DNA of 64,000 bases from KK5 sp034043675 (GTDB lineage: Bacteria > Pseudomonadota > Gammaproteobacteria > Burkholderiales > Burkholderiaceae_C): contig NZ_JAXCLA010000011.1 of assembly GCF_034043675.1 (NCBI RefSeq), forward strand, positions 124,001-188,000. The letters run 5' to 3'. Positions 26,661 to 35,781 of the stretch are shown here, one piece after another; within the stretch, counting starts at the first letter, position 1, and each line of letters opens with the position of its first letter. Made by a program: the position numbers and the translations under genes. The notes beneath the pieces were generated by a model, which did no database searches, was not told the origin of the DNA, and saw only the letters and a program-made list of their open reading frames with translations.

Positions 26661-28187
26661 ATGACCACGATGCCCGATGAAGACCATCCGCTGCGCCCGC
26701 TGCTGGCCAGCGTGCGCGAGCTGGTGCCCTGCGATGCCGCCGTGCTGCTGCGCCTGGAAGACGACCGCAGCCTCGTGCCGGTGGCCTTCGAGGGCCTGGA
26801 CGACGCGGTGATGGGCCGCCGCTTCCCGCTCGACAGCCACCCGCGGCTGGCGCAACTGGCGGCCAGCGCGCAGGGCCTGCGCTTCGCCGCCGATTGCGGC
26901 CTGCCCGACCCCTACGACGGCCTGCTCGCCGGCCAGCAGCGCGAACTGCTGGCGGTGCACGACTGCATGGGCGCGCCGCTGCGCCACGGCGGCCGGCTGT
27001 GGGGCCTGGTGACGCTGGACGCACTCGACCCGCATGCCTTCGACGGCGTCGGCGACGCGCAGCGCCATGCGCTCGTGCGCCTGCTGGAGGCCGGCATCGG
27101 CTCCTGGATGGCGCTGGAGCAGGCGGCCGAGCGCCGCGCACGCGAGCAGGTGCTGGCCCGCGAGTTGCGCGGCGCCGCGCCCACGCGCGAGCTGCTGGGC
27201 AAGAGCCCGGCCGTGCAGCGGCTGCTCAAGGAGATCGACACCGTCGCGCCGTCGGACCTCACCGTACTCATCCTGGGCGAGACCGGCGTCGGCAAGGAGC
27301 TGGTGGCGCAGCGCCTGCACGCCGGCTCGCCGCGCCGCGATGCGGCGCTTGTGCAGGTCAACTGCGCGGCCCTGCCCGAGACGCTGGCCGACAGCGAACT
27401 GTTCGGCCACAAGAAGGGCGCGTTCACCGGCGCCGTGCAGGACCGCGTGGGCAAGTTCGAGCTGGCCGATGGCGGCACCCTGCTGCTCGACGAGGTGGGC
27501 GAGCTACCGCTGTCGGTGCAGGCCAAGCTGCTGCGCGTGCTGCAGAGCGGCGAGCTGCAGCGCCCCGGCAGCGACCGGCAATTGCGCGTGGACGTGCGCG
27601 TGCTGGCGGCCACCAATCGCGACCTGAAGCAGGAGGTGGCCGAGGGCCGCTTCCGCGCCGACCTGTACCACCGGCTGTCGGTCTACCCGCTGCTGGTGCC
27701 GCCACTGCGCGAACGCGGCCGCGACGTGCTGCTGCTGGCCGGCGGCTTCCTCGAAGAGAACCAGCAGCGCCTGGGCGCGCGCAACCTGCGCCTGACCCCC
27801 GCCGCTAGCGCGGCCCTGCTCGCACACGACTGGCCCGGCAATGTGCGCGAGCTGGAGCACCTGATCAGCCGAGCCGCGCTGCGCGCGCTATCCGCACAAG
27901 GGCGAGCCTCGCGCTGGATCGGCATCGAGCCGCAACAACTGGCCCTGCAGGCCGAAGCCGTCGCGCAGCCCCGGCCGGAACCTGCGATGGCTGCCACGCC
28001 GCCGGACAGCATCGGCACGGGCCTGGGCCTGCGCGAAGCCACCGAGGCCTTCCAGCGCCAGTGGGTGGCCGCCGCGCTGGCGAGGCACGGCGGCTCGATG
28101 GTGCAAGCGGCCCGAGAGGCCGGCATGGACCGCAGCAACTTCCACCGGCTGGCGCGCCGGCTGGGCGTTACATCTGCGCGGGAATGA
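26661..28187 (+). CDS. norR: NO-responsive sigma-54 activator NorR
   Basis: A 508-residue enhancer-binding protein. An N-terminal GAF domain (about 8-160) should hold the NO-sensing iron. The AAA+ domain has Walker A GETGVGKE from 206, the sigma-54-contact loop GAFTGA at 253-258, and DEVGELPLSVQAKLLRVLQ. A Fis-type HTH closes the protein (VQAAREAGMDRSNFHRLARR). Length matches E. coli NorR. The ATG at 26661 is chosen over upstream codons because GAF homology begins just after it. It is divergent from hmp, its likely main target. Confidence 0.94.
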   Translation: MTTMPDEDHPLRPLLASVRELVPCDAAVLLRLEDDRSLVPVAFEGLDDAVMGRRFPLDSHPRLAQLAASAQGLRFAADCGLPDPYDGLLAGQQRELLAVHDCMGAPLRHGGRLWGLVTLDALDPHAFDGVGDAQRHALVRLLEAGIGSWMALEQAAERRAREQVLARELRGAAPTRELLGKSPAVQRLLKEIDTVAPSDLTVLILGETGVGKELVAQRLHAGSPRRDAALVQVNCAALPETLADSELFGHKKGAFTGAVQDRVGKFELADGGTLLLDEVGELPLSVQAKLLRVLQSGELQRPGSDRQLRVDVRVLAATNRDLKQEVAEGRFRADLYHRLSVYPLLVPPLRERGRDVLLLAGGFLEENQQRLGARNLRLTPAASAALLAHDWPGNVRELEHLISRAALRALSAQGRASRWIGIEPQQLALQAEAVAQPRPEPAMAATPPDSIGTGLGLREATEAFQRQWVAAALARHGGSMVQAAREAGMDRSNFHRLARRLGVTSARE

Positions 28188-28305
28188 CGGCTGGGCCGTT
28201 ACCGATTGCTCGATTCGCGCCATCAGCCACGTGCAGCGACGCACCGCCCGGAGCCCGTCAGAACTACGATCGCACGGCTGTCAGTCCAACAAACGGGAGA
28301 CAACC

Positions 28306-29487
28306 GTGAGCCTTCTGAGAAAGATCAGCATCTGCAATCGGGTCCTTTATGCGCTGTCGGCCCTGGGCCTGCTGTGCGTGCTGGTGGGTGCCGCCATCGG
28401 CTGGCTGACCTCCGACATCGCCACCGAACTCGAACAGCAACTGAAGACCGGCGCGAACGCATCGGGCAGCATCGCCCTGCTGCGTGAGCGCATGAGCAGC
28501 CTCGTGTGGACGACAGGCACCGCCGCGGTGGTGCTGGGCCTGCTGGGCGTGATCGCCGGCGTGGCACTGCGGGCCAGCATCAAGGCCCCGATCGAGAACA
28601 CCATCCAGGCCGTCATCGCGATGGGCAAAGGCAACCTGGGCTCGAAGATCTCCTCGCCCGGCCTCGATGAAATCTCCTGGCTCAACAGCGAGCTGAACTC
28701 GATGCGCAAGAAGCTGCGCGAGATGGTGCTGGCCGTGCGCGGGTCGTCGGACTCCGTCAACTCATCGGCGCACGAACTGGCCATCGGCAACAGCGACCTC
28801 AGCCAGCGCACCGAGAGCCAGGCCGCGGCGCTGCAGCAGGCCACCAGCTCGATGGCGCAGCTCACCGCCACCTTGCGCACCAGCTCGGGCCTCGCCACCG
28901 ACGCCTCCTCGCTGGTGACGCAAGCCAACCAGGTCGCCGGCGACGGCGGCCGGCTGATGCGCGACGTCGTGCAGCGCATGAGCGACATCGACGCCAGCGC
29001 CAAGCGCATCGCCGAGATCATCCAGGTCATCGACGGCATCGCCTTCCAGACCAACATCCTCGCGCTCAACGCCGCCGTCGAGGCGGCGCGAGCCGGCGAG
29101 CACGGCCGCGGCTTCGCCGTCGTCGCCAGCGAAGTGCGCGGCCTGGCCCAGCGCAGCGCCACAGCGGCGCGCGAGATCAAGGTGCTGATCACCGACTCGG
29201 TCGAGAAGGTCAGCGGCGGTTCGAGCCTCGTCGACGCGGCGGGCCGCAACATGGAGCAGATCGTCGGTGGCGTCTCACAGGTGTCGGCGCTGATCGCGCG
29301 CATCGCCGAGGCCGGACAATCGCAGACCGGCGGCATCGAAAAGGTCCACACCGTCATCGCGCAGATGGACGACATGACCCAGCGCAATGCCGCCCTGGTG
29401 GAACAGGCCGCCGCCGCCGCGCAATCGCTGGAGCATCAGGCGCAGAGCCTGTCTTCGTCGGTCGGCCTGTTCGATCTCGGCAAATAG
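28306..29487 (+). CDS. Methyl-accepting chemotaxis protein, short sensory region
   Basis: A 393-residue MCP. TM1 at about 12-33, a very short periplasmic part of about 45 residues, TM2 near GTAAVVLGLLGVIAGVAL, HAMP, then a signalling domain with the hairpin tip IDGIAFQTNILALNAAVEAA and GRGFAVVASEVRGLAQRSA. The GTG at 28306 follows CGGGAGA and starts VSLLRKISICNRVLYALSAL. The small sensor region suggests detection of membrane or intracellular state, or use of a binding protein. No che genes are nearby. Confidence 0.9.
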   Translation: MSLLRKISICNRVLYALSALGLLCVLVGAAIGWLTSDIATELEQQLKTGANASGSIALLRERMSSLVWTTGTAAVVLGLLGVIAGVALRASIKAPIENTIQAVIAMGKGNLGSKISSPGLDEISWLNSELNSMRKKLREMVLAVRGSSDSVNSSAHELAIGNSDLSQRTESQAAALQQATSSMAQLTATLRTSSGLATDASSLVTQANQVAGDGGRLMRDVVQRMSDIDASAKRIAEIIQVIDGIAFQTNILALNAAVEAARAGEHGRGFAVVASEVRGLAQRSATAAREIKVLITDSVEKVSGGSSLVDAAGRNMEQIVGGVSQVSALIARIAEAGQSQTGGIEKVHTVIAQMDDMTQRNAALVEQAAAAAQSLEHQAQSLSSSVGLFDLGK

Positions 29488-29506
29488 GAAGGTAGATCAA
29501 GAAAAG

Positions 29507-30223
29507 ATGAGCGATGTCTTTCACGACCGGCAGGCCCGCGGCTGGTCCCGCACCGGATGGCTGCAGGCCCACTACACCTTCTCGTTCGGCTCGTTCAACG
29601 ATCCGACGCGGATGGGCTTCCGCGCGCTGCGTGTGATCAATGAAGACATCATCGCCAGCGGCTCAGGCTTCTCCGAGCACGCGCACGATCACTTCGAGAT
29701 CCTGACCTTCATGCTGTCCGGCGAGTTGGAGCACAAGGACTCGGCCGGCCACGAAGGACGCCTGCACGCGGGCGACGTCCAGCTCATCAGCTCCGGCACT
29801 GGCGTCAAGCATTCGGAGCGGAACCCGGGGTCAGAGGCGCCGACGCATCTGTTCCAGATCTGGCTGCATGGCAATGCCGACGAACTCCCGCCGCGCTACC
29901 AGTTGCTGCCGCAAGCGCTGCTCACCACCAACGGCCCGCGCCTCGTCGCCAGCGCGCAAGAGCAAGCCGGCGTGCTGCACCTGCGCGCGCCGGTGAGCAT
30001 CTGGGCCGTGGCCGGGCAGCCCGGCGAGCGCTGCAGCCACAGCATCGCGAGCGACCGCTATGGCTGGCTCCAAGTGCTCGAAGGCGTCGTCATGGTCGAG
30101 GTCGACGGCGAGCCGCAGCCGCTGGAACTGCGCGGCGGCGATGGCCTGCAGCTGTCGACCGTCCGCCAGGTCGCCGTGACACCGCATAGCGAGGCGCGGT
30201 GGCTCTGGTTCGACCTGGCCTAG
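29507..30223 (+). CDS. Pirin-family protein (YhhW-like)
   Basis: A 238-residue bicupin. The metal-binding motif lies near residues 57-64 (HAHDHFEILTFMLSGELEH: two His, then His and Glu) and GTGVKHSERNPG follows with the third-strand His. YhhW-type pirins can oxidise quercetin; whether this one does is unknown. It is 19 bp after the MCP gene on the same strand and ends 9 bp from the convergent dienelactone hydrolase. Confidence 0.9.
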   Translation: MSDVFHDRQARGWSRTGWLQAHYTFSFGSFNDPTRMGFRALRVINEDIIASGSGFSEHAHDHFEILTFMLSGELEHKDSAGHEGRLHAGDVQLISSGTGVKHSERNPGSEAPTHLFQIWLHGNADELPPRYQLLPQALLTTNGPRLVASAQEQAGVLHLRAPVSIWAVAGQPGERCSHSIASDRYGWLQVLEGVVMVEVDGEPQPLELRGGDGLQLSTVRQVAVTPHSEARWLWFDLA

Positions 30224-30232
30224 TTCATTGAG

Positions 30233-31078
30233 TTAAGCGAGCGCTTTGCCGAAGGTCGCCAGCAGGCGTCCCCAGGCGCGATCGGCCTGGGCAGCGTCGT
30301 AGACCCGCGTATCGGGCGGGCACCAGCCGTGGGCAGCCGGGTACACCTCCACCTCGGCCTGCAGCTTCGCGCTGTCGAACGCGGCACGCAGCGCGCCCTT
30401 CGCTTCGGGCTCCTTCGTGTCGTCACTCTCCGCGATGGCGATCAGGTAGCTCGCGCGCGTCTGCGCCACCAGGCGGTGCGGGCTGTCGGGCGCCGGGGTC
30501 ACCATACCGGCACCGTGGAAGGTGCCGACCGCACCGACCCGGCTAGGCGCCACCAGGGCCGTGCGCACCGCGATCGGCCCGCCCATGCAATAGCCGGTGG
30601 TGCCGATCTTGCGCGTCTTGTCCACTTCCTGCTGGCCATCGAGCCAGGCCACGAAGCTCTTGCCATCGCTCAGATGCATCGCCGGCGTCAGCGCCTGCAT
30701 CAGCGGCATCACCTCCGCGATCGGCGTCTGCCCGCCCTGCGCCGCCGTCGGCGCCTTCTTCTGCCGGTAGAACGGATTCACCACCAGCACGCTGTACCCC
30801 GACTCCGCCAGCCGCCGACCCATCTGCCTGAACGCCGGGCGCAGACCGAACACATCCGGCCACACCAGCACGCCGGGCGCTTCACCCGAAGAGGGCGCGA
30901 CGAAGTAGGCATCGCACTGGCCATCCGGCGTGGCGATGGTCACTTCGCGCTCGGAGACCGCGGCGGCGTTGGCGACGCTCGGCAGCGCAGCCAGCATGCC
31001 GGCCGATGCGGCAAAGGCACCGAAGTCGCGGCGGGTGTATTTCTTGATCAGCTCTTCATGCTCGTTTTGATCGCACAT
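30233..31078 (-). CDS. Tat-exported dienelactone hydrolase family protein
   Basis: A 281-residue alpha/beta hydrolase. The N-terminus carries a twin-arginine signal (TRRDFGAFAASAGMLAALPS), unusual for classical cytoplasmic dienelactone hydrolases but common in this subgroup. The nucleophile is Cys in GTTGYCMGGP, the acid is in IAIAESDD, and the His is in AAHGWCPP, the Cys-Asp-His triad of the DLH family. It should hydrolyse an ester or lactone in the periplasm. The ATG at 31078 is used; the frame stays open to 31144. Confidence 0.9.
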   Translation of the reverse strand: MCDQNEHEELIKKYTRRDFGAFAASAGMLAALPSVANAAAVSEREVTIATPDGQCDAYFVAPSSGEAPGVLVWPDVFGLRPAFRQMGRRLAESGYSVLVVNPFYRQKKAPTAAQGGQTPIAEVMPLMQALTPAMHLSDGKSFVAWLDGQQEVDKTRKIGTTGYCMGGPIAVRTALVAPSRVGAVGTFHGAGMVTPAPDSPHRLVAQTRASYLIAIAESDDTKEPEAKGALRAAFDSAKLQAEVEVYPAAHGWCPPDTRVYDAAQADRAWGRLLATFGKALA

Positions 31079-31428
31079 GGTGGGTTCTCCTCGTTGGGGT
31101 CGGGTGACAGCGGAGCTTCTGCCATGAATTGGGGCGGCAGGCAAGCTGGCTGTATTTCGTCGATGCGCCGGTAGTCGCTAAGTGGCATGAGCAGGCGGTC
31201 AGTGCCGAGCGTCGAATGCACGCTGCTGGCCGTGTAGCGGCAACTGAGAAATCTTGATGCCGGAAACACTAACATCCGTTGCGAAGCGCACCGCGGGTTT
31301 CCCAAATCCGGAGCCTCCCTGGTCAATGACCATTGGATGCGCGGAAATCAAAGCCAAAGCGCCCAAGATTGCCGGCCTCACCAAAAGACCATCGGCATCG
31401 AACTGACCGAGGTCTACTCAACCCGAGA
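31079..31428. other. Intergenic region at edge of low-G+C island
   Basis: About 350 bp between the hydrolase start and the HEAT gene stop. Only shadow frames are seen, with no family likeness. G+C begins to drop here. No direct repeats, tRNA or integrase remnants were recognised. Confidence 0.5.
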
Positions 31429-32640
31429 CTACGCCTCAACCAATGCCTTTCCGGCCGCCCGTAGCATCCTGTCTCTGGGCACGGAAACGCCGAAATCGAG
31501 CCAATGAATGACGTTGTAATAGACCTGATCTGCGGTCACGTACTTCTCAAGAAACTGCTTCACTCGACGACGCGGAAAGGTACGAGCATATTTAATCGAG
31601 GCCAACTTCCGAACGTTCTCACTGTCCGAACGCATGAGCTGATCGATGACGTCGGAGGCAAGGCCCTCGAAGGCCTTTTCAGAGATCAACGGGACTATGC
31701 ATGCCAAGAGGTATCCAGGCATCGCAGTGGTCAACAGGTCATTGAGCCTGTGCTTGCCCAGCGCATACAGCGTACGCGCTGCAGCTTCGTACTTGGTGCT
31801 GCCCGCGCTTGAAAGCAACGATGCATATTTATTACGACCGTATTCGGGCCGGCCGAGTGATGCGATGACCAAGGGGATGTCGCACCACTGGCCGAATTTT
31901 GCGAGGTAACGTAGGTCCGCTGCTGAGTAGTCGACAGTGCCGAGCGCTAGCATTGCTCGAACCAACGACAGGTCAGTTGCATCGAGCCTGCTGCTGATGA
32001 TTTCCAATCCTTCACGAGTAAACCTGCTTCGCAAGTACTTCCCAAGTGAGCGAGTCCGTTCAACGAGGTCGGTCGACCTTCCATAGTGCTTGGCCATCTC
32101 TTCCAGTAATGAATCGAAACGATCTACGAACTGATTGGCGATTGCCTTACGCAAGGCATCGCCGCGCAGCTTGAAGTCGCGTCGGGCCAATGCGAAGAAC
32201 GCGTTCTGGTCGTAAATCTCCGATCGCTCTTGTTCTTCGAGTTGAGCAACCGTTAAGCGATCAAAGAAGTGCTCGGTGTAACGCTCTAGGACGGTCTCGC
32301 CTTCCGTATCGGGCTGGCTCATTGCGAACAACGCAAGACCGGTCGGCGCCTGACTCTTACGCACAAGAACAGCCTTAGCCTGCTCGATGGAATAACTCCG
32401 GCCGCTCGCGACGAGTGCCTGCAGCGCTTCAAAGCGAACCTCTGCATCGTTGTCACTAAGCAATGACTCTGCGACGCTCGGGACAAGCACATGCCGCTTT
32501 CGCAACAGCTTGATAACAGTGGTTCTGACCAATGCATTACGGTGGCTGACTCCACGCAGCAGGATCTCTTCGTCAAATTCGGCGTCAAGGCCGAACAGCG
32601 CTTCAAGTAGATCTTGCTTTACCGCACTTGGCTGCAGCAT
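31429..32640 (-). CDS. HEAT-repeat protein of unknown function
   Basis: A 403-residue all-helical protein. HEAT-like units are visible near the N-terminus (SHRNALVRTTVIKLLRKR, SDNDAEVRFEALQALVASG) and again in the C-terminal third (RSDSENVRKLASIKYARTF). There is no signal peptide, TM segment or catalytic motif that I recognise. Its start overlaps the DUF4062 gene end by 22 bp, so they are translated together. Its DNA is clearly poorer in G+C than the flanks, a sign of transfer. A scaffold or target-recognition role beside the DUF4062 protein is inferred only. Confidence 0.8.
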   Translation of the reverse strand: MLQPSAVKQDLLEALFGLDAEFDEEILLRGVSHRNALVRTTVIKLLRKRHVLVPSVAESLLSDNDAEVRFEALQALVASGRSYSIEQAKAVLVRKSQAPTGLALFAMSQPDTEGETVLERYTEHFFDRLTVAQLEEQERSEIYDQNAFFALARRDFKLRGDALRKAIANQFVDRFDSLLEEMAKHYGRSTDLVERTRSLGKYLRSRFTREGLEIISSRLDATDLSLVRAMLALGTVDYSAADLRYLAKFGQWCDIPLVIASLGRPEYGRNKYASLLSSAGSTKYEAAARTLYALGKHRLNDLLTTAMPGYLLACIVPLISEKAFEGLASDVIDQLMRSDSENVRKLASIKYARTFPRRRVKQFLEKYVTADQVYYNVIHWLDFGVSVPRDRMLRAAGKALVEA

Positions 32641-33866
32641 GTATCATCTCGCAACGTGATGCGGATGATGGCGTCGGCAGCCGCACCGACCGTCTGTGTA
32701 TCGTTTCGGGCGAATTCTTCGTTTATGAATGACAGGTCTGACGGTTGACCGCAGTCGCTCAGATATTCCAAGGCCGCCACACGTATCGCATTCTCGGAAT
32801 TTTCGGCAAACCACATCGAAACGATCTCTTTGCGGCCAAAGTGTTCCTTCTCGACGATCGGTTCTGAGATCAGCCGCATGGCTTTCAGCGCGCCGACGCG
32901 CTGACTGGTCGTGTCGACCACGGTGCAAACCGGCAGTATGTTGTTCTTGAAGCCATCGAGCGCGGCAACCCAGTGCCATAGGGGCACGTTCTCTTGTTTG
33001 AAGTTAGCCAACCCGTCGTCAAGCAATCCGCTAAGCTCGCGACGGCCAAACTCAAACTTCGTCCTTGCCTTGAACAGAAGATTGCCATCGTGGGCCCCCA
33101 GCGATTGCTGGTCGTTGCCATGGACAGCGACAATGACGGAGAGCAGCCTGACACGTGCCACATCGTCCGCAGCAAGTGGTTGTTCATCAGTTGCCTTTTC
33201 GGCCGTCGCTAAGAAGTTCCGCAGGAATCTGGCGCCCTCTACAGACAGTGGTGTAGTCGGCCCAGGTTCCGTCGACGACATAGTTTGCGTCTCGGCAAGA
33301 GGTGCTTGATCTTTCTCAGATTCCGACGTTCTTTCCTGGTTGGAAAGTGCAATGACATAGCCCTGGACGCACTTGCGGAACTTACTTTCGAAGTCTCGGA
33401 CATCGGCGAAGGTGCCTGCCAACAATTTTTTCTCGGAAAAGACTTGCTCTTTGAATGCGATGACCTTCTTAAGGTGATCCCCTGGGTCGGCGAGCGACGC
33501 GGCATCAAGATCTTTCAGAAGGAGGCTGATTGCGGGTCGGCCTTCCTTCGCGTTTCGCGTCATAGACCGCTTAAATTCTTCTTCGAATCCGGACGTGTAG
33601 GGCTCAGTCCCAGGTGGCGTACCCCACCGCTTCCAAAGCATGCCGACGAAGAGATCGCATCCGTCAAGGTCACGATTGATGATCGCTTGCGGCCGGCCCA
33701 CACCGGGCAGAGTATCTTCCCAGCCGACCAGCTCGACCTGATACCCGAGTGCGTCCGCTAACTGACCGTTGAAATCGTCAACGATCGCCTTGGCAGCCCT
33801 GCGCTCTTCAGTCAGGTCGCCAGGAGAAGCAAGAAAGACTTTAACGAACCGTCGTGTTCCCGCCAT
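32619..33866 (-). CDS. DUF4062-domain protein with helical C-terminus
   Basis: A 415-residue protein. Residues about 3-110 form a DUF4062 domain: VKVFLASPGDLTEERRAA, then RPQAIINRDLDGCDLFVGML and the GTPPG...SGFEEEFKRS block. DUF4062 is a TIR/nucleoside-binding-like alpha/beta domain often fused to NACHT, TPR or WD repeats in conflict or signalling proteins; the activity is not proven. A linker rich in S/T/E (about 190-220) leads to a helical C-terminal half with a HEAT-like unit (SENAIRVAALEYLSDCG). The ATG at 33866 has a G8 Shine-Dalgarno-like run. One 60-base line inside the gene is about 45% G+C versus about 68% in purT. Confidence 0.82.
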   Translation of the reverse strand: MAGTRRFVKVFLASPGDLTEERRAAKAIVDDFNGQLADALGYQVELVGWEDTLPGVGRPQAIINRDLDGCDLFVGMLWKRWGTPPGTEPYTSGFEEEFKRSMTRNAKEGRPAISLLLKDLDAASLADPGDHLKKVIAFKEQVFSEKKLLAGTFADVRDFESKFRKCVQGYVIALSNQERTSESEKDQAPLAETQTMSSTEPGPTTPLSVEGARFLRNFLATAEKATDEQPLAADDVARVRLLSVIVAVHGNDQQSLGAHDGNLLFKARTKFEFGRRELSGLLDDGLANFKQENVPLWHWVAALDGFKNNILPVCTVVDTTSQRVGALKAMRLISEPIVEKEHFGRKEIVSMWFAENSENAIRVAALEYLSDCGQPSDLSFINEEFARNDTQTVGAAADAIIRITLRDDTCCSQVR

Positions 33867-34224
33867 TGCCAACCCCCCCCGTTGAATTCGCTTGTTGTTC
33901 ATTGATGAAACTTGTCACGCGCTGCCGGTCCACGTCCTTTGTGCCGGACTATATGGGCGACTGCGCTGGTCCGCCTGCACCCGTTCTCGACGCGCGGAAG
34001 TAGCTGTGGAGGCGAATGACCGCAAACAGGTCCAGAGTCGGCGCGGCGTTCAATGACAAGTGTTCGTGGTTGCGGTCATTCAAAGCACGAGCGACGAAGG
34101 AGTTCAGCCAGCCTCAACTCGCAGCTCCGCGCAGCCGTGCAGCCGCGAGCAAGCGCACAACGATCGCCCCCACCCCAGCTGCTGAGACAATGCCGCCCTC
34201 CCATCCCGCAACACCGTCCCACCC
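33867..34224. other. Intergenic region with 12-bp inverted repeat
   Basis: About 360 bp between the DUF4062 gene and purT. It holds GAATGACCGCAA (34014-34025) and TTGCGGTCATTC (34070-34081), a perfect inverted repeat around 44 bp, probably a dispersed repeat. The promoters for both divergent genes should lie here. No gene is supported. Confidence 0.55.
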
Positions 34225-35439
34225 ATGAGCACCACTCTCGGCACCCCGCTTTCTCCCCACGCAACCAAGGTCATGCTGCTCGGCGCCGGCGAGCTGGGCA
34301 AGGAGGTGCTGATCGCGCTGCAGCGCCTGGGCGTGGAGACCGTCGCGGTGGACCGTTATGACAACGCGCCCGGCCAGCAGGTGGCCCACCATGCGCGCAC
34401 GATCACGATGAGCGATCCGGCGCAGTTGAAGGCGCTGATCGAGGCCGAGAAGCCGGCCATGGTCGTGCCTGAGATCGAGGCCATTGCCACGCCGATGCTG
34501 GAGGAGCTGGAAGCCGCCGGCGTGGTCCGCGTAATCCCCACCGCCCGCGCCACGCGGCTGACGATGGACCGCGAAGGCATCCGCCGCCTCGCCGCCGAGA
34601 CGCTGGGCCTGCCGACCAGCCCCTACAAGTTCTGCGACTCGCTGGCCGAGCTGCAGGCCGCGATCGATGGCGGCATCGGTTATCCGAACATCGTCAAGCC
34701 GGTGATGAGCAGTTCCGGCAAGGGCCAGAGCAAGATCGACGGGCCGTCCGATGTGCAGAAAGCCTGGGACTACGCGATGGCCGGCGGCCGCGTCAGCCAC
34801 GGCCGCGTGATCGTCGAAGGCTTCATCGATTTCGAATACGAGATCACGCTGCTAACGGTCCGTGCACTGGATGAGACCGGCCACGTCCAGACCCAGTTCT
34901 GCGAGCCCATCGGCCACGTGCAGAAGGGCGGCGACTATGTGGAAAGCTGGCAGCCCTGCCGCATGGCGCCGGCCGCCCTGCAGCGCGCCCGCGAGATCGC
35001 CAAGGCCGTGACCGACAACCTCGGCGGCCAGGGGCTGTTCGGCGTGGAGCTGTTCGTCAAGGGCGACGAGGTCTGGTTCAGCGAAGTGAGCCCGCGCCCG
35101 CACGACACCGGCCTGGTCACGCTGACCACGCAGTGGCAGAGCGAGTTCGAGCTGCACGCCCGCGCCATCCTCGGCCTGCCGGTGGACACCAGCCTGAAGA
35201 CGCCCGGCGCCAGCGCCGTGGTCTATGGCGGCGTCGATGCCCTGGGCGTGGTCTTCGACGGCGTGGACGAGGCGCTGCGCGTGCCCGGCACCGACATCCG
35301 CCTGTTCGGCAAACCCGAGAGCTTCGTCAAGCGCCGCATGGGCGTGCTGCTGGCCCGCGCGGGTGATGTGGAAGAGGCGCGCGTCAACGCCAAGAAGGCC
35401 GCGGCCCTGGTGCGCCCGCGCGTCCCGACCGAGGACTGA
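34225..35439 (+). CDS. purT: Formate-dependent GAR transformylase (PurT)
   Basis: A 404-residue ATP-grasp enzyme that makes formyl-GAR from GAR, formate and ATP in purine synthesis. The N-terminus has KVMLLGAGELGKEV and ETVAVDRYDNAPGQQVAH. The ATP-grasp core has GYPNIVKPVMSSSGKGQS and EFIDFEYEITLLTVR-type strands (here GFIDFEYEITLL), and the C-terminus has LFGKPESFVKRRMGVLLA. Length is close to E. coli PurT (about 392). It is a single gene. Confidence 0.96.
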   Translation: MSTTLGTPLSPHATKVMLLGAGELGKEVLIALQRLGVETVAVDRYDNAPGQQVAHHARTITMSDPAQLKALIEAEKPAMVVPEIEAIATPMLEELEAAGVVRVIPTARATRLTMDREGIRRLAAETLGLPTSPYKFCDSLAELQAAIDGGIGYPNIVKPVMSSSGKGQSKIDGPSDVQKAWDYAMAGGRVSHGRVIVEGFIDFEYEITLLTVRALDETGHVQTQFCEPIGHVQKGGDYVESWQPCRMAPAALQRAREIAKAVTDNLGGQGLFGVELFVKGDEVWFSEVSPRPHDTGLVTLTTQWQSEFELHARAILGLPVDTSLKTPGASAVVYGGVDALGVVFDGVDEALRVPGTDIRLFGKPESFVKRRMGVLLARAGDVEEARVNAKKAAALVRPRVPTED

Positions 35440-35452
35440 GCCCCTCTCTCGT

Positions 35453-35764
35453 TCAGGTCTTGGCGCCGTTTTCTTGCAACTGCGCTCGCAACGCCCGGAC
35501 TTCCTCGACCAGATCGACCACGAGAGCGGCCAGTTCCTGGTTGGCGTCGAAGTCCTGCTCGACCGCCAGCAACCGGCGGGCGCGCTCCAACTGCGGGCTG
35601 CCGAAGCGGCTCGTCGACCCCTCGCCGCTGCAGCAGACGAGCAGCCCTGCGCTCAGGCGCGCATGCAACCAGTCTTCATTGACGCCGCAGGCGCGGGCCA
35701 GTTCCTCTGAGGTCAGCAGGTATTCGTCGACCAGAACTCCGACGAGTATGGGTTCTTCGTCCAT
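35453..35764 (-). CDS. cbpM: Chaperone modulator CbpM
   Basis: A 103-residue MerR-like helical protein that binds and inhibits the J-domain of CbpA. Visible: EYLLTSEELARACGVNEDWLHARLSAGLL, then FGSPQLERARRLLAVEQDFDANQELAALVVDLVEE (shown in part: SPQLERARRLLAVEQDF) and a C-terminal coiled coil. It is 17 bp after cbpA, the classic cbpAM order. Confidence 0.92.
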   Translation of the reverse strand: MDEEPILVGVLVDEYLLTSEELARACGVNEDWLHARLSAGLLVCCSGEGSTSRFGSPQLERARRLLAVEQDFDANQELAALVVDLVEEVRALRAQLQENGAKT

Positions 35765-35781
35765 GGCACATCCCTTCTGGA

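Noticed and set aside
31048..31326. 92-residue minus-strand frame between hydrolase and HEAT gene
   Set aside because: No Shine-Dalgarno, no family likeness, and it overlaps the hydrolase start in another frame.
31429..33866. Prophage or IS origin for the low-G+C island
   Set aside because: No integrase, transposase, tRNA or flanking direct repeats are visible.
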